Positions 8,799-17,970 of a DNA stretch of 64,000 bases are shown piece by piece; position 1 is the stretch's first letter; each line of letters starts with the position of its first letter. A program made the translations under genes and the position numbers. Origin of the DNA: Roseobacter sp. MH60115 (GTDB lineage: Bacteria > Pseudomonadota > Alphaproteobacteria > Rhodobacterales > Rhodobacteraceae); contig NZ_JADOBQ010000004.1 in assembly GCF_015644665.1 (NCBI RefSeq), positions 465,660 to 529,659 of the forward strand, read 5' to 3'. The notes below the pieces were generated by a model. It did no database searches, was not told the origin of the DNA, and was given only the letters and a program-made list of their open reading frames with translations.

Positions 8799-11700
8799 TG
8801 ACCATCTATGACGACACCTGGGTGGCGCGCGAAGAAGCCAAGCGGGCGATGATGGCCGAGAACGGGCTTTACGATCCTTCCGAGGAGCATTCCTCCTGCG
8901 GGGTGGGTCTGGTGGTGTCGGTCGATGGCACCAAGAGCCGCGGCGTGGTCGAGAACGGGATCAAGGCGCTGAAGGCGATCTGGCACCGGGGCGCTGTGGA
9001 TGCGGATGGCAAGACCGGGGACGGTGCGGGCATCCACGTGCAGATCCCGGTCGAGTTCTTCTACGATCAGGTGAAGCGCACCGGGCATGACCCGCGCACC
9101 GATGAGATGATCGCGGTGGGGCAGGTGTTTCTGCCGCGCACGGATTTCGGCGCGCAGGAGACCTGCCGGACCATCGTGGAGACCGAAGTGCTGCGCATGG
9201 GCTACTATATCTACGGCTGGCGGCACGTGCCGGTGGATATCTCCTGCCTGGGCGAAAAGGCCAATGCGACGCGGCCGGAGATCGAGCAGATCCTGATTTC
9301 CAACGCCAAGGGCGTGGATGAGGACACGTTCGAGCGGGAGCTCTACGTGATCCGGCGGCGGATCGAAAAGGCGGCTTTGGCGGCGCAGGTCCCGACGCTG
9401 TACATCGCGTCGATGTCCTGCCGCTCGATCATCTACAAGGGCATGATGCTGGCCGAGCAGGTGGCGGAATTCTACCCCGACCTGATGGACGACCGGTTCG
9501 AGAGCGCCTTTGCGATCTATCACCAACGCTATTCGACGAATACCTTCCCGCAGTGGTGGCTGGCGCAGCCGTTCCGGATGCTGGCGCATAATGGTGAGAT
9601 CAACACGCTGAAGGGCAACCTGAACTGGATGAAGAGCCATGAGATCCGCATGGCATCGGGCGCTTTTGGCGAGATGGCGGAGGACATCAAGCCCATTGTC
9701 GCGTCTGGGTCGTCTGACTCGGCGGCGCTCGATGCGGTCTTCGAGGTGCTGGTGCGCGCAGGCCGCAATGCGCCGATGGCCAAGACAATGCTGGTGCCGG
9801 AGAGCTGGTCGAAGCAGGCGGTGGAACTGCCGCAGAGCTGGCGCGACATGTATTCCTACTGCAACTCCGTGATGGAGCCTTGGGATGGGCCTGCGGCGCT
9901 GGCAATGACCGATGGGCGCTGGGTTTGCGCCGGGTTGGACCGCAACGGGCTGCGGCCCATGCGCTATGTGGTGACGAATGACGGCATGGTCATCGCTGGG
10001 TCCGAAACCGGGATGGTGCCGCTGGATGAGGCCACGGTCGTGGAAAAAGGCGCGCTTGGACCCGGGCAGCTGCTCGCCGTGGATATGGCTGAGGGCAAAC
10101 TTTACCACGACCGGGCCATCAAGGATGCGCTGGCGGCCTCGCAGCCGTTTGGGGACTGGGTTGGCAAGATCAACGACCTCGAAAAAGCGCTCGATGACGT
10201 GTCCGAAAAGGCCCTGTTCAGCGGGGCGGAGCTGCGGCGCCGTCAGGTGGCGGCTGGCTATACCGTTGAGGAATTGGAACAAATCCTTGCGCCCATGGCG
10301 GAAGATGCAAAGGAGACGCTGGCCTCGATGGGCGATGACACGCCCTCTGCGGTGTTGTCGGGCAAGTACCGGCCCCTGAGCCATTTCTTCCGTCAGAATT
10401 TCAGCCAGGTGACAAACCCGCCGATTGACAGCTTGCGCGAATACCGGGTGATGAGCCTGAAGACGCGGTTTGGAAACCTCAAGAACGTGCTGGATGAGGA
10501 CAGCAGCCAGACCGAGATTTTCACGCTCGACAGCCCGTTTCTCGGCAATGCGCAGTTCGATGAACTGATCCGGCACTTCAATGCGGATGTGGTGACCATT
10601 GATTGCACCTTCGCGCCCGGACGTGGCAACCTCAGCGCGGCGCTGGAAGCAATCCGCGCCGATGCCGAAGACGCTGTGCGCTCAGGGGCCGGGCACATCG
10701 TGCTGACCGACCAGATGTCGGACGCGGACAAGGTCGGCATGCCGATGATCCTCGCCACCTCGGCGGTGCACAGCCATCTGGTGCGCAAGGGGCTGCGGAC
10801 GTTTACCTCGATCAATGTGCGGTCGGCGGAATGCGTGGACCCGCATTATTTCGCGGTGCTGATCGGTGCGGGGGCAACCACGGTAAACGCCTATCTGGCC
10901 GAAGATTCGCTGGCCGACCGCATCGACCGCGGGCTGCTGGACATGAGCCTGACCACAGCGATTGACCGCTACCGGATTGCCATCGACCAGGGCCTTTTGA
11001 AGATTATGGCGAAGATGGGGATCTCGGTGATCTCCTCCTATCGCGGCGGGCTGAACTTCGAAGCCGTGGGCCTGAGCCGCGCGATGGTCGCGGAATATTT
11101 CCCGGGCATGACCAGCCGGATTTCCGGTATCGGCGTGAGTGGCATTCAGCGCAAGGCCGAAGAGGTGCACGCGAAGGCCTGGGGCGGTCCGGCCTCGGTG
11201 CTGCCCATCGGCGGCTTTTACAAGGCGCGGCAGTCGGGTGAGACCCACGCCTGGGAAGCGACCTCGATGCATATGATGCAGATGGCCTGCAACCGCGCGT
11301 CCTACGAGATGTGGAAGCAGTATTCGGCGAAGATGCAGAGCAACCCGCCGATCCATCTGCGCGATTTGCTGGACATCAAACCGCTGGGCACGCCGGTGCC
11401 GATTGAGGAGGTGGAGAGCATCACCTCGATCCGCAAGCGGTTTGTCACGCCGGGCATGTCGCTGGGGGCGCTTTCCCCCGAAGCGCATAAGACGTTGAAC
11501 GTGGCGATGAACCGGATCGGTGCGAAATCCGACAGCGGTGAGGGCGGTGAAGACCCCGCACATTTCGTGCCCGAACCCAATGGCGACAACCCCTCGGCCA
11601 AGATCAAGCAAGTGGCGTCCGGGCGCTTTGGCGTCACAGCAGAATACTTGAACCAATGCGAAGAGCTGGAGATCAAAGTTGCGCAGGGGGCCAAACCCGG

Positions 11701-13330
11701 CGAGGGCGGGCAGCTGCCCGGCATGAAGGTCACCGACCTGATCGCGCGGCTGCGGCACTCGACCAAGGGTGTGACGCTGATCTCACCGCCGCCGCACCAC
11801 GATATCTATTCCATCGAGGATCTGGCGCAGCTGATCTATGATCTGAAACAGATCAATCCGCGCTGCAAGGTGACGGTGAAGCTGGTGGCGTCTTCCGGTG
11901 TGGGAACCATCGCCGCCGGTGTGGCCAAGGCCAAGGCGGATATCATCCTGATTTCCGGACACAATGGCGGCACCGGGGCCTCGCCTGCGACCTCGATCAA
12001 ATATGCGGGTCTGCCCTGGGAAATGGGGCTGACCGAAGCGCATCAAGTGCTCAGCATGAACAACCTGCGGGATCGCGTGACGCTGCGCACCGATGGCGGG
12101 TTGCGCACGGGCCGCGATATTGTGATGGCGGCGATGCTGGGGGCCGAAGAATACGGCATCGGCACCGCCGCGCTGATCGCGATGGGCTGCATCATGGTGC
12201 GGCAGTGCCAGTCGAACACCTGCCCGGTTGGGGTCTGTACGCAGGACGAGAGCCTGCGCGCCAAGTTCAGCGGCAATGCCGATAAGGTGGTCAACCTGAT
12301 CACCTTTTACGCCACCGAAGTGCGCGAAATCCTCGCGTCGATTGGCGCGCGCAGCTTGGACGATGTGATCGGGCGGGCGGATCTGCTGGCGCAGGTCAGC
12401 CGTGGCTCGGCGCATCTGGATGATCTGGACCTGAACCCGCTGCTGATCACCGTCGATGGCGCGGCGGATATCGTCTATGACCGGTCCAAGGCGCGCAATG
12501 TTGTGCCCGATACGCTGGATGCAGAAATCGTGCGCGATGCGGCGCGGTTCCTCGAAGAGGGCGAGAAGATGCAGCTCAGCTACGCGGTGCAGAACACGCA
12601 TCGGACGGTGGGCACCCGCACGTCGAGCCATATCGTGAAGCAGTTTGGGATGCGCAACACGTTGCAGCCTGACCACCTGACGGTGAAGCTCAGCGGTTCT
12701 GCCGGGCAGTCCTTGGGGGCATTTGCGGCGCCCGGGTTGAAGCTGGAGGTCTCCGGCGATGCCAACGACTATGTGGGCAAGGGGCTGTCTGGTGGCATGA
12801 TCGTCGTGCGCCCGCCCATGGCCTCACCCATCGAAGCGGGCAAAAATACCATCATTGGCAATACGGTACTGTATGGTGCGACGGACGGCTACCTCTTTGC
12901 TGCAGGTCGTGCGGGCGAGCGCTTTGCCGTGCGGAATTCCGGTGCCAAGGTGGTCATCGAAGGCTGCGGTTCGAACGGGTGCGAATACATGACCGGTGGC
13001 GTTGCGGTGATCCTGGGCGATATTGGCGCCAACTTCGGCGCGGGCATGACCGGCGGGATGGCGTATCTCTATGATCCCGAGGGTCGCGCGCCGGCCTTGA
13101 TGAACATGGAGACATTGGTGACCTGCCCGGTCACAGTTGACCATTGGCAAGGCCAGCTCGAAGAACTGCTGGAAATGCACTTGCGCGAAACCGGCAGTCG
13201 GCGAACGGCGGATATCCTGCAGCATTGGGACAGCGAAAAAGCGCATTTCCTGCAAATCTGTCCAAAAGAGATGCTGGTGCACCTGCCTGCACCGCTGGGT
13301 ATTGAGGATCAGGCGGTCCCTGCTGAATAG
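8798..13330 (+). CDS. gltB: Glutamate synthase (NADPH) large subunit
   Basis: A 1510-residue protein with the complete GltB architecture. A propeptide of about 33 residues precedes Cys34 (HSSCGVGL), the N-terminal nucleophile of the glutaminase domain after processing. The central domain and the FMN-binding synthase domain follow (SGHNGGTGASPATS, DGGLRTGRDI). The [3Fe-4S] cysteines lie near residues 1131-1147 (C, C, C in CIMVRQCQSNTCPVGVC), and the beta-helix domain ends the protein. The start at 8798 overlaps the upstream stop and follows GAAGGAGA. It makes glutamate with GltD in the cytosol. A GC-rich hairpin lies just after the stop. Confidence 0.98.
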   Translation: MTIYDDTWVAREEAKRAMMAENGLYDPSEEHSSCGVGLVVSVDGTKSRGVVENGIKALKAIWHRGAVDADGKTGDGAGIHVQIPVEFFYDQVKRTGHDPRTDEMIAVGQVFLPRTDFGAQETCRTIVETEVLRMGYYIYGWRHVPVDISCLGEKANATRPEIEQILISNAKGVDEDTFERELYVIRRRIEKAALAAQVPTLYIASMSCRSIIYKGMMLAEQVAEFYPDLMDDRFESAFAIYHQRYSTNTFPQWWLAQPFRMLAHNGEINTLKGNLNWMKSHEIRMASGAFGEMAEDIKPIVASGSSDSAALDAVFEVLVRAGRNAPMAKTMLVPESWSKQAVELPQSWRDMYSYCNSVMEPWDGPAALAMTDGRWVCAGLDRNGLRPMRYVVTNDGMVIAGSETGMVPLDEATVVEKGALGPGQLLAVDMAEGKLYHDRAIKDALAASQPFGDWVGKINDLEKALDDVSEKALFSGAELRRRQVAAGYTVEELEQILAPMAEDAKETLASMGDDTPSAVLSGKYRPLSHFFRQNFSQVTNPPIDSLREYRVMSLKTRFGNLKNVLDEDSSQTEIFTLDSPFLGNAQFDELIRHFNADVVTIDCTFAPGRGNLSAALEAIRADAEDAVRSGAGHIVLTDQMSDADKVGMPMILATSAVHSHLVRKGLRTFTSINVRSAECVDPHYFAVLIGAGATTVNAYLAEDSLADRIDRGLLDMSLTTAIDRYRIAIDQGLLKIMAKMGISVISSYRGGLNFEAVGLSRAMVAEYFPGMTSRISGIGVSGIQRKAEEVHAKAWGGPASVLPIGGFYKARQSGETHAWEATSMHMMQMACNRASYEMWKQYSAKMQSNPPIHLRDLLDIKPLGTPVPIEEVESITSIRKRFVTPGMSLGALSPEAHKTLNVAMNRIGAKSDSGEGGEDPAHFVPEPNGDNPSAKIKQVASGRFGVTAEYLNQCEELEIKVAQGAKPGEGGQLPGMKVTDLIARLRHSTKGVTLISPPPHHDIYSIEDLAQLIYDLKQINPRCKVTVKLVASSGVGTIAAGVAKAKADIILISGHNGGTGASPATSIKYAGLPWEMGLTEAHQVLSMNNLRDRVTLRTDGGLRTGRDIVMAAMLGAEEYGIGTAALIAMGCIMVRQCQSNTCPVGVCTQDESLRAKFSGNADKVVNLITFYATEVREILASIGARSLDDVIGRADLLAQVSRGSAHLDDLDLNPLLITVDGAADIVYDRSKARNVVPDTLDAEIVRDAARFLEEGEKMQLSYAVQNTHRTVGTRTSSHIVKQFGMRNTLQPDHLTVKLSGSAGQSLGAFAAPGLKLEVSGDANDYVGKGLSGGMIVVRPPMASPIEAGKNTIIGNTVLYGATDGYLFAAGRAGERFAVRNSGAKVVIEGCGSNGCEYMTGGVAVILGDIGANFGAGMTGGMAYLYDPEGRAPALMNMETLVTCPVTVDHWQGQLEELLEMHLRETGSRRTADILQHWDSEKAHFLQICPKEMLVHLPAPLGIEDQAVPAE

Positions 13331-13334
13331 TAAA

Positions 13335-13362
13335 GCGGCGCGGCGGTTCACAAGCGCGCCGC
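13335..13362 (+). terminator. GC-rich hairpin after gltB
   Basis: A perfect 8-bp stem (GCGGCGCG at 13335-13342, CGCGCCGC at 13355-13362) with a 12-nt loop lies 5 bp after the gltB stop. No T-run follows, so it is a possible terminator or 3'-end stabiliser rather than a clear intrinsic terminator. Confidence 0.45.
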
Positions 13363-13381
13363 GCGGGCTTATAGCTGGCGC

Positions 13382-14110
13382 ATGGCAAAACGCGTCACGA
13401 AAAAGAACACGCGGTCGCGCAAGACACCGGCCCGTCAAAACCCGCTGCGGCGGGTTTTACGGTTTCTGACCCGCGCGATTTTTGTGCTGGCGCTTGGGGT
13501 TCTTGGATTGATCGCGCTTGGGGCTGTGGTGAACCCGCTGACGACACCTTACATGTTTGCCCAGTCCCGTGCCCTTGGTGGGGTGTCGCAGGATTGGGTG
13601 GACCTTGACGATGTGTCCCCGGTGATGGCCCGTGCGGTCGTGGCCGCCGAAGACGCCAATTTCTGCACGCATTGGGGGTTCGATCTGCCCGCCATCAAGC
13701 AGGCGATAGAAGATGGTGGCACACGCGGGGCGTCAACGTTGAGCCAGCAGACGGTGAAAAACGTCTATCTCTGGCACGGTCGCAACTATACACGCAAGGC
13801 GATGGAAGCGCTTTTGACGCCAGTGCTGGAAGCGGTCTGGTCGAAACGCCGCATCGTCGAGGTCTATCTGAACGTGGCCGAATTCGACAAAGGGGTCTTT
13901 GGCGTCAAAGCTGCGGCGCGCCACTACTTCGGCGTCAGCCCGGATCAACTATCCGCTGTGCAGGCCGCACGGCTTGCGGCCATATTGCCAGACCCAAAAG
14001 GACGATCCGCCAGCAAACCCTCTGCCTTTGTGCAGAAAAGAGCCCGCGCGATTCTGTCCGGGGCAGCAACAATCAGCAAAGATGGCCGCGCTGCCTGTTT
14101 CGAGAGTTGA
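13382..14110 (+). CDS. mtgA: Monofunctional biosynthetic peptidoglycan transglycosylase
   Basis: A 242-residue GT51 glycosyltransferase that polymerises lipid II into glycan strands in the periplasm. A basic N-terminus leads into one membrane segment (about residues 31-50). The catalytic Glu90 lies in VVAAEDANFCTHWGFD. The other conserved blocks are GASTLSQQTVKNVYLWHGR and RRIVEVYLNVAEF followed by GVFGVKAAARHYFG. No transpeptidase domain is present, so it is the monofunctional type. It starts 51 bp after gltB and is probably on its own promoter or reads through from gltB. Confidence 0.96.
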   Translation: MAKRVTKKNTRSRKTPARQNPLRRVLRFLTRAIFVLALGVLGLIALGAVVNPLTTPYMFAQSRALGGVSQDWVDLDDVSPVMARAVVAAEDANFCTHWGFDLPAIKQAIEDGGTRGASTLSQQTVKNVYLWHGRNYTRKAMEALLTPVLEAVWSKRRIVEVYLNVAEFDKGVFGVKAAARHYFGVSPDQLSAVQAARLAAILPDPKGRSASKPSAFVQKRARAILSGAATISKDGRAACFES

Positions 14111-14166
14111 AACCGGCGGGCGTTGCGGGCATTGAGGAAGGGTTACGCAAACACCCGGAATTCTCG

Positions 14167-14832
14167 ATGGCACGCCTGTTTCATGTCCCTCTCTCCCCGT
14201 TTTGTCGCAAGGTGCGCCTGAGCCTCGCGGAGAAGAAGATCGAGGTCGAGCTGGTTGAAGAGAAGTATTGGGAGCAGGACCCGGATTTCATGCGCCGCAA
14301 TCCGGCGGGCAAGGTGCCGGTCCTGCGGCTTGATGGGGTGATGATGGCCGAAAGTGCGGCGATCTGCGAATACATCGAGGAAACGCGACCCGATCCTGCT
14401 CTGATGCCAAAGGATGCCGTTGCCCGACAGGAAGTGCGCCGCCTGGTCAGCTGGTTCGACGACAAATTTCACCATGAGGTCACATCCAAACTGCTCTATG
14501 AGCGGGTGAACAAGAAGGTGATGGGCCAGGGCTATCCCGACAGTTCCAACGTGAAGGCCGGGGCGAAGGCGATCAAATACCACTTGGATTACATGACATG
14601 GCTGCTCGACCATCGCCGCTGGCTGGCGGGGGACGTGATGACACTGGCCGATTTCGCCGCTGCGGCGCATCTGAGCGCGCTGGACTATATCTCGGACGTT
14701 GATTGGAACCGCTCCGAGGTCGTCAAGGACTGGTACGCCAAGATCAAGTCCCGCCCCGCTTTCCGGTCCATCCTGGCGGATCAGGTGCCAGGCTTTCCGC
14801 CCCCGAAACACTACAATGACCTCGATTTCTAG
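14167..14832 (+). CDS. Glutathione S-transferase family protein
   Basis: A 221-residue cytosolic glutathione transferase. The N-terminal thioredoxin fold shows LFHVPLSPFCRKVRLSLAEK, with a possible active-site Ser or Cys in SPFC, followed by NPAGKVPVLRLDG and the glutathione-binding AESAAICEYIEE. The C-terminal helical domain holds LAGDVMTLADFAAAAHLSAL. The start is the ATG at 14167, where homology begins; a longer in-frame extension overlaps mtgA and is not credible. It is followed after 21 bp by queG. Substrate unknown. Confidence 0.92.
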   Translation: MARLFHVPLSPFCRKVRLSLAEKKIEVELVEEKYWEQDPDFMRRNPAGKVPVLRLDGVMMAESAAICEYIEETRPDPALMPKDAVARQEVRRLVSWFDDKFHHEVTSKLLYERVNKKVMGQGYPDSSNVKAGAKAIKYHLDYMTWLLDHRRWLAGDVMTLADFAAAAHLSALDYISDVDWNRSEVVKDWYAKIKSRPAFRSILADQVPGFPPPKHYNDLDF

Positions 14833-14853
14833 CCGCATATCAAGGGCCTTGGT

Positions 14854-15894
14854 TTGTCTGGCCTGACCGAGCGGTTGAAGGCGGAGGCGGATGCCGCAGG
14901 CTTTGTGGCGTGCCGCATTTGCAGGCCGGACGCGGTGCCCGAGGTCGCGGAGAGGCTGAGCGCCTTTGTGGCCTCCGGCTATCACGGTCAGATGACATGG
15001 ATGGCTGAACGTATGCATTGGCGTGGCAACCCTGCGGCCCTCTGGCCCGAGGCCCGCTCGGTCATCATGCTGGCGGAGAGCTACACGCCAACCCATGACC
15101 CGCTGGCCGTTCTGCAGGAGCCTGATCGCGGTGCCATTTCGGTCTATGCGCAGGGCCGTGACTATCATGATGTGGTCAAAAAACGTCTGAAACGGCTGGC
15201 CCGCTGGCTGTTGGCGGAGGCTGGCGAACCTGCGGAGGTCAAGGTCTTCGTGGATACAGCGCCGGTGCCCGAAAAGGCGCTGGGTGCTGCGGCAGGATTG
15301 GGATGGCAGGGCAAGCACACCAATCTGGTGAGCCGTGATTGGGGGAGTTGGGCGTTTTTGGGCGCGATTTTCACCACATTGGAATTGTCTACCGATGCGG
15401 CAGAAGTGGATCACTGCGGGTCTTGCAGGGCTTGTCTGGATATCTGCCCGACGGACGCCTTCCCGGCGCCCTACCAGTTGGACGCGCGCCGGTGCATCTC
15501 CTATCTGACCATCGAATACAAAGGGCCGATAGAGGAAAGCATACGTGTGCGTATGGGAAACCACATCTACGGGTGTGACGACTGCCTCGCGGTCTGCCCG
15601 TGGAACAAATTCGCGGTGGCCGCGCGGGACATGCGGTTGACGGCCAAACCGGCATTGACCGCGCCACATCTTTCCGACCTCGCGCAACTGGATGACACCG
15701 CATTTCGGGATTTGTTTTCCGGATCGGCGGTGAAACGCATCGGGCGTGATCGCTTTGTGCGCAATGTTCTCTATGCGATCGGCAATTCCGGGCTGCCGGA
15801 GCTGCGCCCCGTGGCTGCCGCCTTGAGCGACGATCCGGATGCGACGGTCGCGGATGCGGCTTCCTGGGCTGTGGCGCAATTGGACGCGCAATGA
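14854..15894 (+). CDS. queG: Epoxyqueuosine reductase
   Basis: A 346-residue cobalamin and iron-sulfur enzyme that performs the last step of queuosine synthesis, reducing epoxyqueuosine in the tRNA wobble position. It carries the QueG core and two ferredoxin-type cysteine groups near residue 188 onward ([20 protein letters not shown]) and further on ([15 protein letters not shown]), plus the conserved [15 protein letters not shown]. The start appears to be TTG at 14854 (reading [17 protein letters not shown]), because no ATG or GTG is suitably placed. Presence of cobO in this window fits the B12 requirement. Confidence 0.95.
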   Translation: MSGLTERLKAEADAAGFVACRICRPDAVPEVAERLSAFVASGYHGQMTWMAERMHWRGNPAALWPEARSVIMLAESYTPTHDPLAVLQEPDRGAISVYAQGRDYHDVVKKRLKRLARWLLAEAGEPAEVKVFVDTAPVPEKALGAAAGLGWQGKHTNLVSRDWGSWAFLGAIFTTLELSTDAAEVDHCGSCRACLDICPTDAFPAPYQLDARRCISYLTIEYKGPIEESIRVRMGNHIYGCDDCLAVCPWNKFAVAARDMRLTAKPALTAPHLSDLAQLDDTAFRDLFSGSAVKRIGRDRFVRNVLYAIGNSGLPELRPVAAALSDDPDATVADAASWAVAQLDAQ

Positions 15895-15955
15895 CGCAAA
15901 AAGATCGGCAGAGCAGGTCCAAAGGTTCGACTGCAATGCAAGCTAGGGAGCGCGC

Positions 15956-17965
15956 GTGGTGGCATATGTGTTGGGTGTAGATACCGGCGGCACCTATACG
16001 GACGCCGTCTTGCTGAAAGATGAGACCGAGGTGGTTGCCTCCGCGAAGGCGCTGACGACCCGCGAAGACCTTGCCATCGGTATTGGCGAGGCCGTGAAAG
16101 CGGTGCTTGAGACATCAGGAATTGCCCCGGAGAAGATTGCGCTGGCCTCGCTGTCGACAACGCTTGCAACCAATGCGCTGGTCGAAGGGCAGGGTGGGCG
16201 CGTTGGCCTGATCTACATCGGATTTCGCCCGCGGGATCTGGACGCGCATGGTCTGTCAGATGCGCTGAAGGGCGATCCCCATTTGATCTGCGCGGGCGGG
16301 CATGACCACGCCGGTATGGAAGCGCAGCCACTGGACGAGGATGCAATCACCGACTTCCTGCAGGCACATAAAGATGGCGTCAGCGGGTTTGCCGTGGCAG
16401 CGCAGTTTGCCACGCGCAATCCGGCGCATGAGGTGCGCGCCGCATCCCTCGTGGCGGCTGTCACCGGCTGTCCGGTTTCCGCCTCGCATCAACTGTCGGC
16501 ACGGTTGAATGGACCGAAACGCGCCGTTACGGCGGTATTGAACGCCCGCTTGATCGGCATGATGGGACAATTGATCGGTCGCGCCGAACATGTGCTGCAA
16601 GATCTCGGGATTGTGGCGCCGATGATGGTGGTCCGTGGGGATGGTGCTTTAATGTCGTCGACGCAGGCGCGGGACCGTCCGATCGAGACGATTTTGAGCG
16701 GCCCTGCTGCCTCGATTGTTGGCGCGCGCTGGCTGACCGGCGCGCAGCATGCGCTGGTCAGTGATATCGGCGGAACAACCACGGATATCGCCCTGCTCCG
16801 AGATGGGAAACCTACCATTGATCCAGGGGGCGCGCAGGTCGGTCCGCACCGGACGATGGTCGAGGCGGTGGCCATGCGCACAACCGGTCTCGGGGGGGAC
16901 AGCGAAGTGCAGGTGATTGGCGAGGGTTTGAGTAGCGGGCTCCGCCTGGGGCCGCGTCGCCTGTTGCCGGTCTCCCTGCTCGCCGCCCACGCCCCGAAAG
17001 TCGTGCATGACGCGCTCGATGCGCAATTGCGCGCTGCGGTACCGGGCGAACATGACGGTCGGTTTGTCCGTGCAATTTGCGGACGAAGCCGCGTGGGTCT
17101 TGGGCCTCGGGATATCGCGTTGCTGGATCGTATCGGAGAGGCGGTTTGCCCTCTGGCGGATGTGATACGGGTTCGGATCGATTTCGGGGCACTGTCCCGG
17201 CTTGTGGAGCGCGGTCTTGTCCAGATTTCCGGCGTGACGCCATCTGATGCAAGCCATGTCTTGGGCACACTTGCGGCCTGGGACGCATCGGCCGCGACAA
17301 AGGCGCTGCTTTTGATGGCGCGGAAACGTCAAGGGTTAGGAGAGGTTCTGGCAGCGAGCGCCGACGCTTTGGCCCGAATGATTATTGATCAACTCACAGA
17401 TCAGACCGTTTCTGCCCTTCTGGAGGCTGCTTTCGCTGAGGAAGACGCTGACTTTGGCGATGCACCACGCGTCCTGGCGCACCACGCGTTGATGCAGGCG
17501 GGGCTGCGCGGGCATCGTGGATTGGTGCGGCTGAACACCGGGTTGAACCTGCCCGTGGTGGGCCTCGGCGCGTCAGCGCCGAACTATTACCCCGCCGTAG
17601 GCGCTTCAGTTGGAACGGAGATGATCCTGCCACCGCATGCTGATGTCGCGAATGCCATTGGTGCGGTGGTCGGCCGGGTGACACTGCGGCGCAGCGGATC
17701 GGTGACGGCGCCAGGCGACGGTCGGTTTCGGGTGCACCTTGAGGAGGGTCCGGTCGACCTGTCGGATCAGGATGCCGCCCTCTCTCTGTTGGAGACTACG
17801 TTGCGCCGAGAGGCGGGCGCACAGGCTCATGCTGCAGGCGCCGAAGATGTCCAGATCAATGTGACCAGAGATATTCGTGTCGCGGGGGTTGAGGCTCGTG
17901 AGGTATTCATTGAAGCGATTTTGACGGTCGAGGCCAGCGGCCGACCGCGGGTGGCGAGGGACTGA
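15956..17965 (+). CDS. Hydantoinase/oxoprolinase family protein (HyuA type)
   Basis: A 669-residue protein of the ATP-dependent hydantoinase A / 5-oxoprolinase A family. The N-terminal phosphate-binding loop is GVDTGGTYTD (residues 8-17). The second ATPase block is SDIGGTTTDIALLRDG, after ILSGPAASIVGA. The start is GTG at 15956 with AGGGAG upstream. Members usually work with a HyuB subunit encoded next door, but none is present: the following gene converges from the other strand. It could be a self-standing type or have its partner elsewhere. Substrate (hydantoin, oxoproline or other cyclic amide) cannot be told from sequence. Confidence 0.88.
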   Translation: MVAYVLGVDTGGTYTDAVLLKDETEVVASAKALTTREDLAIGIGEAVKAVLETSGIAPEKIALASLSTTLATNALVEGQGGRVGLIYIGFRPRDLDAHGLSDALKGDPHLICAGGHDHAGMEAQPLDEDAITDFLQAHKDGVSGFAVAAQFATRNPAHEVRAASLVAAVTGCPVSASHQLSARLNGPKRAVTAVLNARLIGMMGQLIGRAEHVLQDLGIVAPMMVVRGDGALMSSTQARDRPIETILSGPAASIVGARWLTGAQHALVSDIGGTTTDIALLRDGKPTIDPGGAQVGPHRTMVEAVAMRTTGLGGDSEVQVIGEGLSSGLRLGPRRLLPVSLLAAHAPKVVHDALDAQLRAAVPGEHDGRFVRAICGRSRVGLGPRDIALLDRIGEAVCPLADVIRVRIDFGALSRLVERGLVQISGVTPSDASHVLGTLAAWDASAATKALLLMARKRQGLGEVLAASADALARMIIDQLTDQTVSALLEAAFAEEDADFGDAPRVLAHHALMQAGLRGHRGLVRLNTGLNLPVVGLGASAPNYYPAVGASVGTEMILPPHADVANAIGAVVGRVTLRRSGSVTAPGDGRFRVHLEEGPVDLSDQDAALSLLETTLRREAGAQAHAAGAEDVQINVTRDIRVAGVEAREVFIEAILTVEASGRPRVARD

Positions 17966-17970
17966 CCCCT

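Noticed and set aside
8714..10576. A 620-codon open frame on the minus strand opposite gltB
   Set aside because: It lies wholly within the certain gltB gene and the end of the GFA gene, shows no recognisable protein, and is the antisense effect of high-GC codon use.
14143..15936. A 597-codon minus-strand frame opposite the GST and queG genes
   Set aside because: QueG cysteine motifs and GST fold are on the plus strand; the antisense frame has no family features.
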